From contig CAJNDS010001657.1 in assembly GCA_905221605.1 (NCBI GenBank), forward strand, positions 1 to 64,000: a DNA stretch of 64,000 nucleotides, written 5' to 3'. This document shows, piece after piece, positions 22,591-32,718 of the stretch. A program made the position numbers and the translations under genes. Below the pieces are notes generated by a model. It was given only the letters and a program-made list of their open reading frames with translations. It ran no database searches and was not told where the DNA came from. How positions within the stretch are numbered: position 1 is the first letter of the stretch; every line of letters begins with the position of its first letter. The stretch is from Symbiodinium natans. Taxonomy: Eukaryota > Sar > Dinophyceae > Suessiales > Symbiodiniaceae.

Positions 22591-22812
22591 CTGCAGAGGA
22601 GAGGTCGGACCTAGAACGTGACACTGCACTGCGTGCAAGGGTTTGAGACAATGGAGCTGCCGTGGCTTTTACAGCTGGGTGTCATGTAGTGGAAGAGTTC
22701 TGCAATCGTCCTTGCTCATCGAAGTTGTCCTTGCTTGAGCTTCGCTGATGTGCGCAAGCCGATCGGCAGGCGACAAGCCACAAGCAGACGCGGGCACTGC
22801 GTCGGTGAATCT

Positions 22813-22899
22813 TCACCAAGGCGCAACAAGACATTCTTGTCCCTGACATACTTCAGGGCAGTCGAACTCCCGAGGGACACAGAAGGTCCCGGAAGCACC
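22813..22899 (-). CDS. Cysteine-rich module exon
   Basis: The frame reads GTFCVPREFDCPEVCQGQEC, then LVAPW and a stop at 22813-22815. It is nearly the same as the module at 21885-21966. Confidence 0.6.
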   Translation of the reverse strand, partial: GASGTFCVPREFDCPEVCQGQECLVAPW

Positions 22900-22971
22900 A
22901 GCGCACCTCAACTTGTCAAGTAGCCACGCCGCTCTGCTTCGCTTTAACACTTAACTATGCCTCACGTTTCA

Positions 22972-23070
22972 AATCGTCTCAACGTCTCGTCTCTCAAGTC
23001 CCAGAAGCTGCTTGGCAGTGCTGTCGCACCACGGGTCTGGGCACGGTCCGGGGTAGCACTCCTCGACGAA
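22972..23070 (-). CDS. Cysteine-rich module exon
   Basis: The frame reads VEECYPGPCPDPWCDSTAKQ, then LLGLERRDVET. It uses the CxxxxC-PxxxC spacing of the second module type and sits between two other modules on the same strand. Confidence 0.45.
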
Positions 23071-23089
23071 GTGCCTCGGGCTATGAACA

Positions 23090-23210
23090 GCAGATTTCGA
23101 CACGGTGCCTGAAGCATTTGGCCAGGCGGCTGCACTCCTTCCGCAAAGTACGTCTTGCTGCAGAGCTGGTCGTCTCCACAAGTCTGCGGGCAGGCCTGGA
23201 ACCGCTCCTG
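23090..23210 (-). CDS. Cysteine-rich module exon
   Basis: The frame reads FQACPQTCGDDQLCSKTYF, then AEGVQPPGQMLQAPC. CPQTCGDDQLC followed by an aromatic and Gly-containing stretch parallels CPEIC...WCYGLSFTADGRP in the exon at 22326. Confidence 0.6.
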
Positions 23211-23409
23211 AGCAACTTCTTGCTTGTTGCTTGGCGAGCACGTCCGCTCTTGAGCAAGTACCCCCGTCACCCTGCGTGCCTTCCACAGGCAGATGTGCAG
23301 ACCCGAATCCTGAAGGCACGACCGCTCTCGGGCCTTTCGCTGGACTTGCTACAGCTGATTCTTCAGAACCTGAAAACACGAGCTGGCACGCTCACCAGGG
23401 CCTTGCCCT

Positions 23410-23530
23410 ACCGGCAGATGCACGAAGTACATGCAGCTGCTGAGTGTCACCCTGCCCTGCACGTCCTGGTGTCGGCATTGGTGCTCGTTGTCTTCGCAGC
23501 TGCACCCAGCACTGTCGGCACAACTCTTGT
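23410..23530 (-). CDS. Cysteine-rich module exon
   Basis: The frame reads KSCADSAGCSCEDNEHQC, then RHQDVQGRVTLSSCMYF. CSC-x6-C is a variant of the CPCG module. Confidence 0.5.
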
Positions 23531-23907
23531 TGCCTCGGTCAAAGCGTCAAGGCTGACCAAACAGGCAGAGACCACAGGATTCTTGAGGCCAAAGAACCCG
23601 AAGCGTGATGGCAAATAGGATACTTGCCGCAGTCCAGGGGACCTTATAGTTCCAGGACATGATGAGGCATGCCCTTGTTTCTTCTTCGTGGGTATGCAAT
23701 GGCATGCATGTTCTGAAGACCACATTGAAGGCTCCTTGCCTGCCTCGGCCTCCAACAGCTTCTGTGAAGTTCATGCCGTAAACTTGCCAAACGTGGGCCC
23801 TGCTTGTGTGTTGCTGGCTCTAAGGGTGGGACACTTGTAGCTACACTGTGTGCACTTGGAGACTTCGTTTGCCCTGAGGGAACTTAGCCTTTGAACCCCT
23901 GCCAAGT

Positions 23908-24185
23908 TCAAGGTTTCAGTTTCGCTGCGGCCGGAGGACAGTCTTGGGCCTTGAGATAGCACGAAGATGACCCCTGGAACTGACACCTCTTCTCCCAGGT
24001 GTCATCACAAGGGCAGCCTGCCAAAAAGCCAAACTGATAGCAACCCCTGTGTTGCATGAAGTATGCAAACGGTCCTGTAGCTGTTGCATGGCAGCTCTTC
24101 TCCGGCAACTGGCCACCATCGACTCGGCCCACGTCCTTGGGGCCATGTAGGTGCCGGCACCGGTACTCGATGCGAAGTGAAATGC
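23908..24185 (-). CDS. Cysteine-rich module exon
   Basis: The frame reads HLHGPKDVGRVDGGQLPEK, then SCHATATGPFAYFMQHRGCY and FLAGCPCDDTWEKRC, then SSCYLKAQDCP, a run of about 90 residues with eight Cys. The part before the CPCD module differs from the other exons and may be a separate small disulfide domain. Confidence 0.55.
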
Positions 24186-24329
24186 CGCCACGTTGCATCG
24201 TAGGGGGTTGACCAGCATGGGAGCCTCGAAGCCGAAGGTAGGGAGGAGGGAGGGGGTGAACCAGGCTACGCACAAGTTCGCATCTTGCCACGGACAACTA
24301 AAGCCGGCCGAATTCGATCCAGGCGCTCT

Positions 24330-24527
24330 TCAGCGCTGCAGTACCTCACAGCGATGACCAATCGCACTTCTGACGCACCCCAGCTCATCCGACCAAGGAC
24401 AGTAGATGCATCTGGAGTGCACGGGACAGGGCCCGAGAATCTTTGGCTGGCAGGACACTGTTGAGTTGTTGGGTTTGCCTGAGCCGTGCAACTGACATGA
24501 CACAAGAATAACCACAGCAACGTTCAA
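24330..24527 (-). CDS. Upstream-most cysteine-rich exon
   Basis: The frame begins FLNVAVVILVSCQLHGSG, a hydrophobic stretch like a signal peptide, and continues SCQPKILGPCPVHSRCIYC, then WSDELGC. No in-frame ATG precedes it, because a TGA lies just upstream. The true start must therefore be in another exon or the frame is read differently. It is the first member of the cysteine-rich series on this strand. Confidence 0.4.
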   Translation of the reverse strand: MNVAVVILVSCQLHGSGKPNNSTVSCQPKILGPCPVHSRCIYCPWSDELGCVRSAIGHRCEVLQR

Positions 24528-25512
24528 GAACGAAGAAGACCTCTCATGTCATTGCAGGACAAAGTGCGTGTCAAGGCTCTGCAATGCTGAGATCCCAAAA
24601 TTTATGACGGCAGGATGGCTTTAGCAGACTGCCGGGACTTTGCACAATGCTGAGGAGAAACCGGCGTGACGTGCTCATGCAGGCGGGTGAATGTACAAAT
24701 CCACGAGACGCAAAACCACATACCACGCAATCGATGCAGGCATCAAAACGTTATGATGTTGCGAGAACGCGGCGTGCCACGTTTCAGTGCTGAATCCCCA
24801 AAAGGCGACTTTGGACTCGTCCCGTTGGGTAACAACTAATTCAATTCCCCGGGAGTGCTTGCATCAGCATCATCATCATCAACAAGGCCTGAGGTCCCGA
24901 CAGACCCGCTCGTAGAGGTCGTTGCAGGGGCACGGTCTTGGTTCATGGTTCAAAGGCTGTGGATACAAGGGGGCCTTCGAGGACCATTTACTAATTTCCT
25001 TTCAGGGCGATGGTACTGCTTGAAACTCGGAGATGCCGAGGCCACTTGGCCGAAACAATCTACACACCAAACGTCCGACCAAATTCATAGCCAAATCTTC
25101 AGGACGGCACTGCGCACACGTGCTGACATGGTGTTGGAAGCTTTACAATCTGGGGGCTGGGCAAAGACGTGTCCATGCAACGCTGCTCGGGCGGTGGCAG
25201 GTCGGTCGGCCGGCCTCGCCATTGTTCCGAGCACTGTTCGGAGAATTGTTCCCATATTCCAGGGCCGCAGCCCTGAATGTCGTAGGCTGTGATGGAACAA
25301 ACCTGGGGTCAACTTTGGACTGCAACATGCTCAACACCGGTGTGCTGGGGGCTCTGGCACGTTGGCCCGGAGGGCAGAACAGTCCTGGCAAAGCCCTACC
25401 GAGGTATCACAGTCTCAGAGTCGCAGTGCCTCTGATATCCCCGACCACACCTCCAGGGTTGGCTGAGCTGACCTGCCCAGAATGGTGAACAAGTATGGCT
25501 CCTTATGGCTCC
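24528..25512. other. No recognisable gene
   Basis: Two plus-strand frames of about 145-150 codons overlap at 24855-25488 without recognisable motifs. A short (ATC)n run lies near 24866-24882. Confidence 0.35.
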
Positions 25513-25571
25513 TCACTCTGATGCTCTCCTGCTACAGGCCTCGATGGTGGTTGTGCCAGCACTGCTAGTAC

Positions 25572-25608
<37 letters not shown>

Positions 25609-26390
25609 AGTCGCGGCGCCAGCGACGCTGCTCGTAGTAGTGCTGCGGATAGTGGCAGTACCGGTGCAGCTGCGGGTAGTGGCAGTAGCAGTGCTGCCGG
25701 TGGTCGTGGCAGTGCCAGTGCTGGTGGTACGAGTGCTAGTGCTGGTGCTGCTGCTGGTGCTGGTGCTGGTGCTGGTGGTGGTGGTGGTGGTGCTGCTGCT
25801 GCTGGTGGTAGTCGCGGCGCCAGCGACGCTGCTCGTAGTAATGCTGCGGATAGTGGCAGCACCGGTGCTGCTGCGGGTAGTGGCAGTAGCAGTACTGCTG
25901 GTGGTGCTGGTGGTCGTGGCAGTGCCAGTGCTGGTGGTGGTGGTGGTACGAGTGCTAGTGCTGGTGCTGGTGCTGCTGCTGCTGGTGGCAGTCGCGGTGC
26001 CAGCGATGCTGCTCGTAGTAGTGCTGCGGATAGTGGCAGTACCGGTGCTGCTGCGGGTAGTGGCAGTAGCAGTGCTGTTGGTGGTCGTGCCAGTGCCAGT
26101 GCTGGTGGTGGTAGTGGTGGTCGTGGTCGTGGTGGTGGTGCTAGTGGTCGTGGCGGTACCGGTGCTGCTGCTGGTGGAAGTGCTGGATGTACTGGTAGAA
26201 GAGGTCGACGTGCTTGTCGCGCTGGAAGATGAACTGGTCGTGGATGTTGTGCTCAAAGACGTACTTGTGGCAGAAGTGCTAGATGTACGTGTTGATGAAG
26301 TCGACGTGCTGGTTGTAGATATGGACGCGGTGGTTGTGGAACTCTTTGAAGCGCTTGTGCTTGTGGCCGTCTGGCGGCGGACACGCTTTA
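25513..26390 (-). CDS. Ser/Thr-rich low-complexity coding block
   Basis: The minus frame is open for about 290 codons of almost only Ser and Thr with some Ala and Gly, starting after KRVRRQTATSTSASKSS and ending IEACSRRASE at a stop. Such mucin-like linkers are usually extracellular and O-glycosylated. It lies downstream of the kelch exons on the same strand and might be their C-terminal tail. The plus strand is also open (301 codons, Val/Leu-rich), as is an Ala/Gly/Ser frame. The openness follows from the triplet-like repeat itself, so strand choice is tentative. Confidence 0.4.
25571..26170. repeat. Minisatellite with three higher-order copies
   Basis: CTG and GGTGGT triplets are interspersed with a longer block (GCGCCAGCGACGCTGCTCGT) at 25607, 25808 and 25988, spaced 201 and 180 bp. 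The triplet periodicity keeps all nearby frames open. Confidence 0.8.
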
Positions 26391-26782
26391 CAGAATCCAG
26401 GTGGTGTTAAAACAAGATAGCACACTAACAACTAACAACGTCACGAAGGTAGAGGAGAGCGTTTCTGCGTTCAGCGCTGTCATGCAGGGCTCAGCCTTGG
26501 AGCATTGCCGTTTTGCCACTTCTGGGGTTGAGGGTGTCTACACCTTCTTTTAGTTCAGGCTTGCCGAGTTCAGGCTTGCCACCTCGTCCTGGTGAAGGGT
26601 CTGTCGCTAGGGATCTCAAAAAAGTTGCACTCTCATTCCCACAATTTAATTAGCCGGTCGAATACATTGCAAAAGACGGTCAAACAGCACCTAATCTACA
26701 CGGCCTCAGTGTCCAAGGACCGAAGGTCGTTCGGGTAGCCTCGGCCGCAGCACCGCTCTCAAAATCCCTCCGCTCGCTCAAC

Positions 26783-26935
26783 AAGCATGCAAGAATCGCC
26801 GAGGACCTGACCGCTGCCATCGAGTCCGCCGAACACCCACATCTCCCCGGCTGTGGTAACCACAGCGGCGTGATACATCCGGGCACTGGGCGAAGTGCCA
26901 CCAGGGCTCCTGTCCACCCACGTGGGCGTTGCAGC
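26783..26935 (-). CDS. Kelch blade exon 6 (last in gene order)
   Basis: The acceptor is CTGGCAG before GCTGCAACGCC and the donor is GTTGAG. The 51-codon exon starts and ends in phase 0. The blade reads PTWVDRSPGGTSPSAR, loop residues MY, then HAAVVTTAGEMWVFGG, loop LDGSGQ, then VLGDSCML. The paired Gly after VF and the following DSxML strand are the kelch signature. One blade is about 50 residues, so each exon equals one blade. Confidence 0.7.
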
Positions 26936-27462
26936 CTGCCAGCAGAGAAGGCAGAGCTCGCCGCAACACAGGGCGACTCGAGGGTGCCTGCATGGGGGCT
27001 GGCGCCCTCCATTAACAGCTCCAGATGCGCAAAAAAACACATCAAGCAGCAACGATGTGACGGGCACCGCAAGGTTGAGATGAAGCGCTGTAGAGGGGAA
27101 GCTGTGTAGCAAATGCCAGACATCGCATTCTGCTCGCTCTCGAAATTTCCCTTGAAAACGGTATTTCTCCATGACGCATGCTTTGCAGCTTTGGGCCTAC
27201 CTTGCTGAAGCCTTTGGAAGGCGCAATTCGAGACCAACTTGAACCCTCGAATGCCACCTAGAATCCCTAATTGGGGTTTGCACATTTTTGCACCATTTCC
27301 ACCCTGCATCCCGGCAGGCCCTCACATGTGTGATGAACCTTGGAGAATTTCAGAAACTGCGATGGCCACCCTGATCCATGCCTGGGTGTCCAAGGACCAA
27401 AGGTCATTCAGCCTGGGGCCTCGGCCGCAGCACTGCTCTCAAAATCCCTCAGCTCGCTCAAC

Positions 27463-27609
27463 AAGCATGCAAGAATCGCCGAGGATCTGGCCAGCGTGTC
27501 CGCCGAACACCCACATCTCCCCGGCTGTGGTAACCACAGCGGAGTGACCATACCGGGCACTGGGCGAAGTGCCACCAGGGCTCCTGTCCACCCACGTGGG
27601 CGTTGCAGC
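27463..27609 (-). CDS. Kelch blade exon 5
   Basis: Same acceptor, donor and phase as its neighbours; 49 codons. The framework is as in the other copies. The first loop is YG and the second loop HAGQ, two residues shorter than in the 51-codon copies. Confidence 0.7.
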
Positions 27610-28137
27610 CTGCCAGCAGAAAAGGCAGTGCTCACCGCAACACAAGGCGACTCGAGGGTGCCTGCATGGGGGCTGGCGCCCTCCATTAACAGCTCCAGAT
27701 GCGCAAAAAACACACATCAAGCAGCAACGATGCGACGGGCACCGCTACTCCGACGTGGCTCAAACAACGCTCCGATAACACGGGTCACCTCCCGCAAGGC
27801 TGGGATGAAGCGCTGTAGAAGGGAAGCTGCATAGCAAATGCCAGACATCGCATCGCATTCTACCTTGCTGAAGCCTTTGGAAGGCGCAATTCGAGACCAA
27901 CTTGGCTTCAAACTTATGTTCCCTCGAATGCCACCTAGAATCCCTAATTGGGATTTACACATTTTTGCACCATTTCCACCCTGCATCCCGGCAGGCCCTG
28001 CACATGTGTGATGAACCTTGGAGAATTTCAGAAACTGCGATGGCCACCCTGATCCATGCCTGGGTGTCCAAGGACCAAAGGTCATTCAGGAAGCCTCAGC
28101 CGCAGCACTGCTCTCAAAATCCCTCCGCTCGCTCAAC

Positions 28138-28290
28138 AAGCATGCAAGAATCGCCGAGGACCGAACTGCTGCCATCGTATCCGCCGAACACCCACATCTC
28201 CCCGGCTGTGGTAACCACGGCGGAGTGACGAGACCGGGCACTGGGCGAAGTGCCACTAGGGCTCCTGTCCACCCACGTGGGCGTTGCAGC
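28138..28290 (-). CDS. Kelch blade exon 4
   Basis: 51 codons, phase 0-0. First loop SR, second loop YDGSSS. The framework is DRSPSGTSPSAR..HSAVVTT. The upstream intron (569 nt) is nearly the same as that of the next copy. Confidence 0.7.
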
Positions 28291-28859
28291 CTGCCAGCAG
28301 AGAAGGCAGAGCTCGCCGCAACACAGGGCGACTCGAGGGTGCCTGCGGCTGGCGCCTTCCATTAACAGCTCCAGATGCGCAAAAAAACACATCAAGCAGC
28401 AACGATGTGACGGGCACCGCTACTCCGACGTGGCTCAAACAACGCTCCGATAACACGGGTCACCTCCCGCAAGGTTGAGATGAAGCGCTGTAGAGGGGAA
28501 GCTGTGTAGCAAATGCCAGACATCGCATTCTGCTCGCTCTCGAAATTTCCCTTGAAAACGGTATTTCTCCATGACGCATGCTTTGCAGCTTTGGGCCTAC
28601 CTTGCTGAAGCCTTTGGAAGGCGCAATTCGAGACCAACTTGAACCCTCGAATGCCACCTAGAATCCCTAATTGGGGTTTGCACATTTTTGCACCATTTCC
28701 ACCCTGCATCCCGGCAGGCCCTCACATGTGTGATGAACCTTGGAGAATTTCAGAAACTGCGATGGCCACCCTGATCCATGCCTGGGTGTCCAAGGACCAA
28801 AGGTCATTCTGCCTGCCTCGGCCGCAGCACTGCTCTCAAAATCCCTCCGCTCTCTCAAC

Positions 28860-29009
28860 AAGCATGCAAGAATCGCCGAGGACCTGGCTGCTATTGTCTC
28901 CGCCGAACACCCACATCTCCCCGGCTGTGGTAACCACAGCGGAGTGAAAATACCGGGCACTGGGCGAAGTGCCACTAGGGCTCCTGTCCACCCACGTGGG
29001 CGTTGCAGC
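28860..29009 (-). CDS. Kelch blade exon 3
   Basis: 50 codons, phase 0-0. First loop YF, second loop DNSSQ. The donor side has one substitution next to the shared GTTGAG context (GTTGAGAGAG). All splice landmarks are kept. Confidence 0.7.
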
Positions 29010-29597
29010 CTGCCAGCAGAGAAGGCAGAGCTCGCCGCAACACAGGGCGACTCGAGGGTGCCTGCGGCTGGCGCCTTCCATTAACAGCTCCAGATGCGCA
29101 AAAAAACACATCAAGCAGCAACGATGTGACGGGCACCGCTACTCCGACGTGGCTCAAACAACGCTCCGATAACACGGGTCACCTCCCGCAAGGTTGAGAT
29201 GAAGCGCTGTAGAGGGGAAGCTGTGTAGCAAATGCCAGACATCGCATTCTGCTCGCTCTCGAAATTTCCCTTGAAAACGGTATTTCTCCATGACGCATGC
29301 TTTGCAGCTTTGGGCCTACCTTGCTGAAGCCTTTGGAATGCGCAATTCGAGACCAACTTGGCTTTCAACTTATGTTCCCTCGAATGCCACCTAGAATCCC
29401 TAATTGGGGGGTTCACACATTTTTGCACCATTTCCGCCCTGCATCCCGGCAGGCCCTCACATGTGTGATGAACCCTGGAGAATTTCAGAAACTGTGACGG
29501 CCACCCTGATCCATGCCTGGGTGTCCAAGGACCAAAGGTCATTCAGCCTGGGGCCTCGGCCGCAGCACTGCTCTCAAAATCCCTCAGCTCGCTCAAC

Positions 29598-29744
29598 AAG
29601 CATGCAAGAATCGCCGAGGATCTGGCCAGCGTGTCCGCCGAACACCCACATCTCCCCGGCTGTGGTAACCACAGCGGAGTGATATTGCCGGGCACTGGGC
29701 GAAGTGCCACTAGGGCTCCTGTCCACCCACGTGGGCGTTGCAGC
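29598..29744 (-). CDS. Kelch blade exon 2
   Basis: 49 codons, phase 0-0. First loop QY, second loop HAGQ (as in the copy at 27463). Confidence 0.7.
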
Positions 29745-30323
29745 CTGCCAGCAGAGAAGGCAGAGCTCGCCGCAACACAGGGCGACTCGAGGGTGCCTGC
29801 GGCTGGCGCCTTCCATTAACAGCTCCAGATGCGCAAGAAAACACATCAAGCAGCAACGATGTGACGGGCACCGCTACTCCGACGTGGCTCAAACAACGCT
29901 CCGATAACACGGGTCACCTCCCGCAAGGTTGAGATGAAGCGCTGTAGAGGGGAAGCTGTGTAGCAAATGCCAGACATCGCATTCTGCTCGCTCTCGAAAT
30001 TTCCCTTGAAAACGGTATTTCTCCATGACGCATGCTTTGCAGCTTTGGGCCTACCTTGCTGAAGCCTTTTCAATGCACAATTCGAGAAGCGGATGAAGCA
30101 GTTGTCCAACTTAGCTTCGAACTTCTGTACCCTCGAATGTCACCTAGAAGCCCGATTGGAGTTTGCACTATTTCCGCCCTGCATCCCGGCAGGATGAACC
30201 TTGGAGAATTTCAGAAACTGTGACGGCCACCCTGATCCATGCCTGGGTGTCCAAGGACCAAAGGTCATTCAAAAAGGGGCCTCGGCCGCAGCACCGCTCT
30301 CAAAATCCCTCCGCTCGCTCAAC

Positions 30324-30476
30324 AAGCATGCAAGAATCGCCGAGGACCGAACTGCTGCCATCGTATCCGCCGAACACCCACATCTCCCCGGCTGTAGTAA
30401 GCACAGCGGAGTGACTATGCCGGGCACTGGGCGAAGTGCCACTAGGGCTCCTGTTCACCCAGGTGAATGTTGTGGC
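30324..30476 (-). CDS. Kelch blade exon 1 (first in the array)
   Basis: 51 codons. First loop HS, second loop YDGSSS (as in the copy at 28138). Its upstream edge differs (ATTFTWVNRSPSG) because homology to the other units ends here. The acceptor would be CCGCCAG. Any earlier exons or the start codon lie further upstream and were not found. Confidence 0.65.
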
Positions 30477-32200
30477 CTGGCGGCTCGAGCGTCCAAAAAT
30501 CGGTCAGAGCTGCAAACATGTCCGAATCCCCTCTTGCAGCCTGCAGTCCCACAAAGATGTCAACAGACGGGCAGTAGCCTTGAAGAAGAATATGCCCAAG
30601 AAAAATCCACTGCCCGTCCACGTGTGATAACAATAGGAGAATTGGGTTCGGGATCCTGCCTGAGGACAATAATGGAAAACAATTGGAAGCAATGGGCAAT
30701 GGTGGAACTCATGGAACAAGAGTGGAACACTAGTGAAAACAGAATGTGAATAGAATGAGAACAGCCTGAAAGAACGACAAACCTACCCAAGCAATACTGC
30801 CATCGGCCTACGATGGTCAGGTGATACAAGGGCCATGCCTCTGGCATCCTCTTATAATCTCTTGCACAACCACACGAGAAGCCCTACAACATGTGCAAGC
30901 TGAGGTTGTACTTGTCATTCTGGTAGATAGGTTTCGCCTCTACTGTTTTGGACTCATCATACTCAAACAACCGCTTTCCTTCTCGCTCTGATAATCACTT
31001 GGCCCTGTTGAAAAGGCTAAGGATAACGACGTCAATGACACTGCCAATAATCTTCACAGTAGTCCCTAAACCCTAAAATCCCCCTCTAGGGGCCGCTGGG
31101 GTCCCGGCCACTGGCAGCTTTGAGCAGAGCCTGAGCCCGGAGACTGCAAACTTCGAGAAGTAGAAAGGGTCAGTTGCGGCAGTGGTGATGAAAGGGTCAA
31201 TTCTAGTAATATTAGTAGTGGTGGTGGTGGTTTTACTAAAGCAAAGCCATCTCCTGCCATCCGTATGGTTTGTTTTTGTACTCACGAGGGGAATCCAAAG
31301 AGCCTGCGCCCTCCTCGTCCTCCAGCTCCCCCCACGCTCTTCTACTCCACAAAACTTCGGCAGGCAGCGGGAGAGGACATTCGATGCCGGAGAGAATCTT
31401 AAAATCATGGCCATTGGACCCGATGTCTCAGCGATCTATAGGATTCCCTATCGTTTGGGAGATCTGGGGTTAAGCGTGGGCCTTCGACAACAACCGACAG
31501 GAAACTTTGAACGCTGGCTGGTTGACAGCGGGCAGCGCCACCTGGTTTTTTTGTGGATCTCCGGGCAGAAAGAACCAATGCGCGTCCTAACAGTGATATG
31601 TCAAAACTAGATCTCGCTCGAAACACTGCATACATACAACAGTCATAGTCTTGAGTTCATTCATTCTGGCACCGTCCACTTGGGGCCATTTGTCCAGAGT
31701 CAAACACTGGATTTTGCGGTGGCCTTGACAGCGCTGGCAGCACATGTAGTGTTTGCAGCAGTGGGTTCAGCCCCATAGGCAATAAGAGCTACAAGCCTTA
31801 TGCCAGCCCAAACCGTTTGTAGCCAACAAGGAATACAACAACGACTACACTCCCAGCCACAGCGCAACATCACATGGGAATAGCTGTTGAAATGCTCAGC
31901 TGATGTGGCAACATACAGCAACACTTGAGAAGGGGCTACGAAAGCTAGTCACCACAGGGGGGTGGCAGGCAGCGAGTCGGCAGGACTTGGAGCCGCCGGC
32001 GCAGCTTTTTCCGTATTTCAGGCACATGCCTCAACCGGTTAGTCAGGTAAGATCGAAGACCCCTAAATTCGAAATCTGAAGCCCTAAACTCCTTCAGCCC
32101 CCTTGCTGCCCCCGCTGGAACCCCGTGTCGCAAACGAAGTTTAGGTACAGGGACGCTCTGTTCAGTACGACCTCTGCAAAGTACCACAGACCTTCAGAGC
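30477..32200. other. No clear gene upstream of the kelch array
   Basis: Only weak frames, for example GQWIFLGHILLQGYCPSVD on the minus strand near 30600, which may be intron. A short CCCTAAACCCTA motif lies at about 31064, and a GTGGTGGTGG run near 31212. Confidence 0.35.
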
Positions 32201-32204
32201 ATGG

Positions 32205-32410
32205 TGACTGTGGGGGGCGGGGGAGGACCTTGGGGGGGGGTGGGGGGGGACCTTGTGGGGGGGGGGGACCTGAAGGTGGTAGGGGGGGGGCGCTCCCTTA
32301 TCCCACGCGCAACCACCTTAAAGGAGGGGGGGGGGGGGGGCGCCGGCACCTTATCCTTCGAAAATGCTTCATGGTGAGGTGAGGGGGGGGGGGGGGGGGC
32401 CCCCCCCCCC
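32205..32410. repeat. Poly-G and poly-C tract cluster
   Basis: Many uninterrupted G runs of 7-18 bases alternate with ACCTT or GGTGG spacers, ending in a C run at about 32400-32410. Such tracts can form G-quadruplexes and are also prone to length errors in assembly. Confidence 0.85.
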
Positions 32411-32557
32411 ACCCCCACCTTAAGTCTTGGGTTTCGGACCTGTTAAGGTGTGGAACCCTTTTTTTCCCTGGAAGCTTCTTAACAAGGTGAATACCAGTGC
32501 ATGGGTAAACGACAACTCCCGCCAGCTCCACAGAGCTAGCTTTCGTGACAGCTGAAG

Positions 32558-32617
32558 CCATATATATACATATATATATATATGGATATATAACATGGTT
32601 CAGCGTCGGGCGTTCCC

Positions 32618-32654
<37 letters not shown>
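32558..32654. repeat. TA palindrome followed by (C)35
   Basis: An AT-alternating palindromic stretch at about 32562-32592 is followed by 35 uninterrupted C bases (32620-32654). It lies just outside the telomere-type repeat that hosts the LTR element. Confidence 0.9.
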
Positions 32655-32656
<2 letters not shown>

Positions 32657-32667
32657 GTCTACTCTAC

Positions 32668-32718
32668 GGTCCCTAAACCCTAAACCCTAAACCCTAAACC
32701 CTAAAGCCCTAAACCCTA
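32668..32718. repeat. Telomere-type CCCTAAA repeat, left flank of LTR element
   Basis: Near-perfect CCCTAAA heptamers ending in CCCTA immediately before the LTR. The same repeat resumes after the other LTR, showing that the element landed inside one tract. Confidence 0.9.

Larger units (their letters stand above)
26690..30476 (-). repeat. Tandem array of six kelch exon-intron units
   Basis: Six units of 675-738 bp each hold one 147-153-nt exon and a 527-588-nt intron. Long stretches of the introns are identical between units, with different internal deletions distinguishing them. At the downstream edge, intron similarity persists from 26782 to about 26695 and then stops. At the upstream edge it stops near 30476. 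The array therefore arose by recent unequal duplication or is kept uniform by gene conversion. Confidence 0.85.

Noticed and set aside
25505-26410. 301-codon plus-strand frame, one of the longest frames outside the retrotransposon
   Set aside because: It is almost only Val and Leu produced by a GGT/CTG triplet repeat. Openness reflects composition, not selection.
26680-30749. Many plus-strand and alternative minus-strand frames of 60-210 codons
   Set aside because: They repeat with the exon-intron unit and are shadows of the kelch exons or run through intron sequence.
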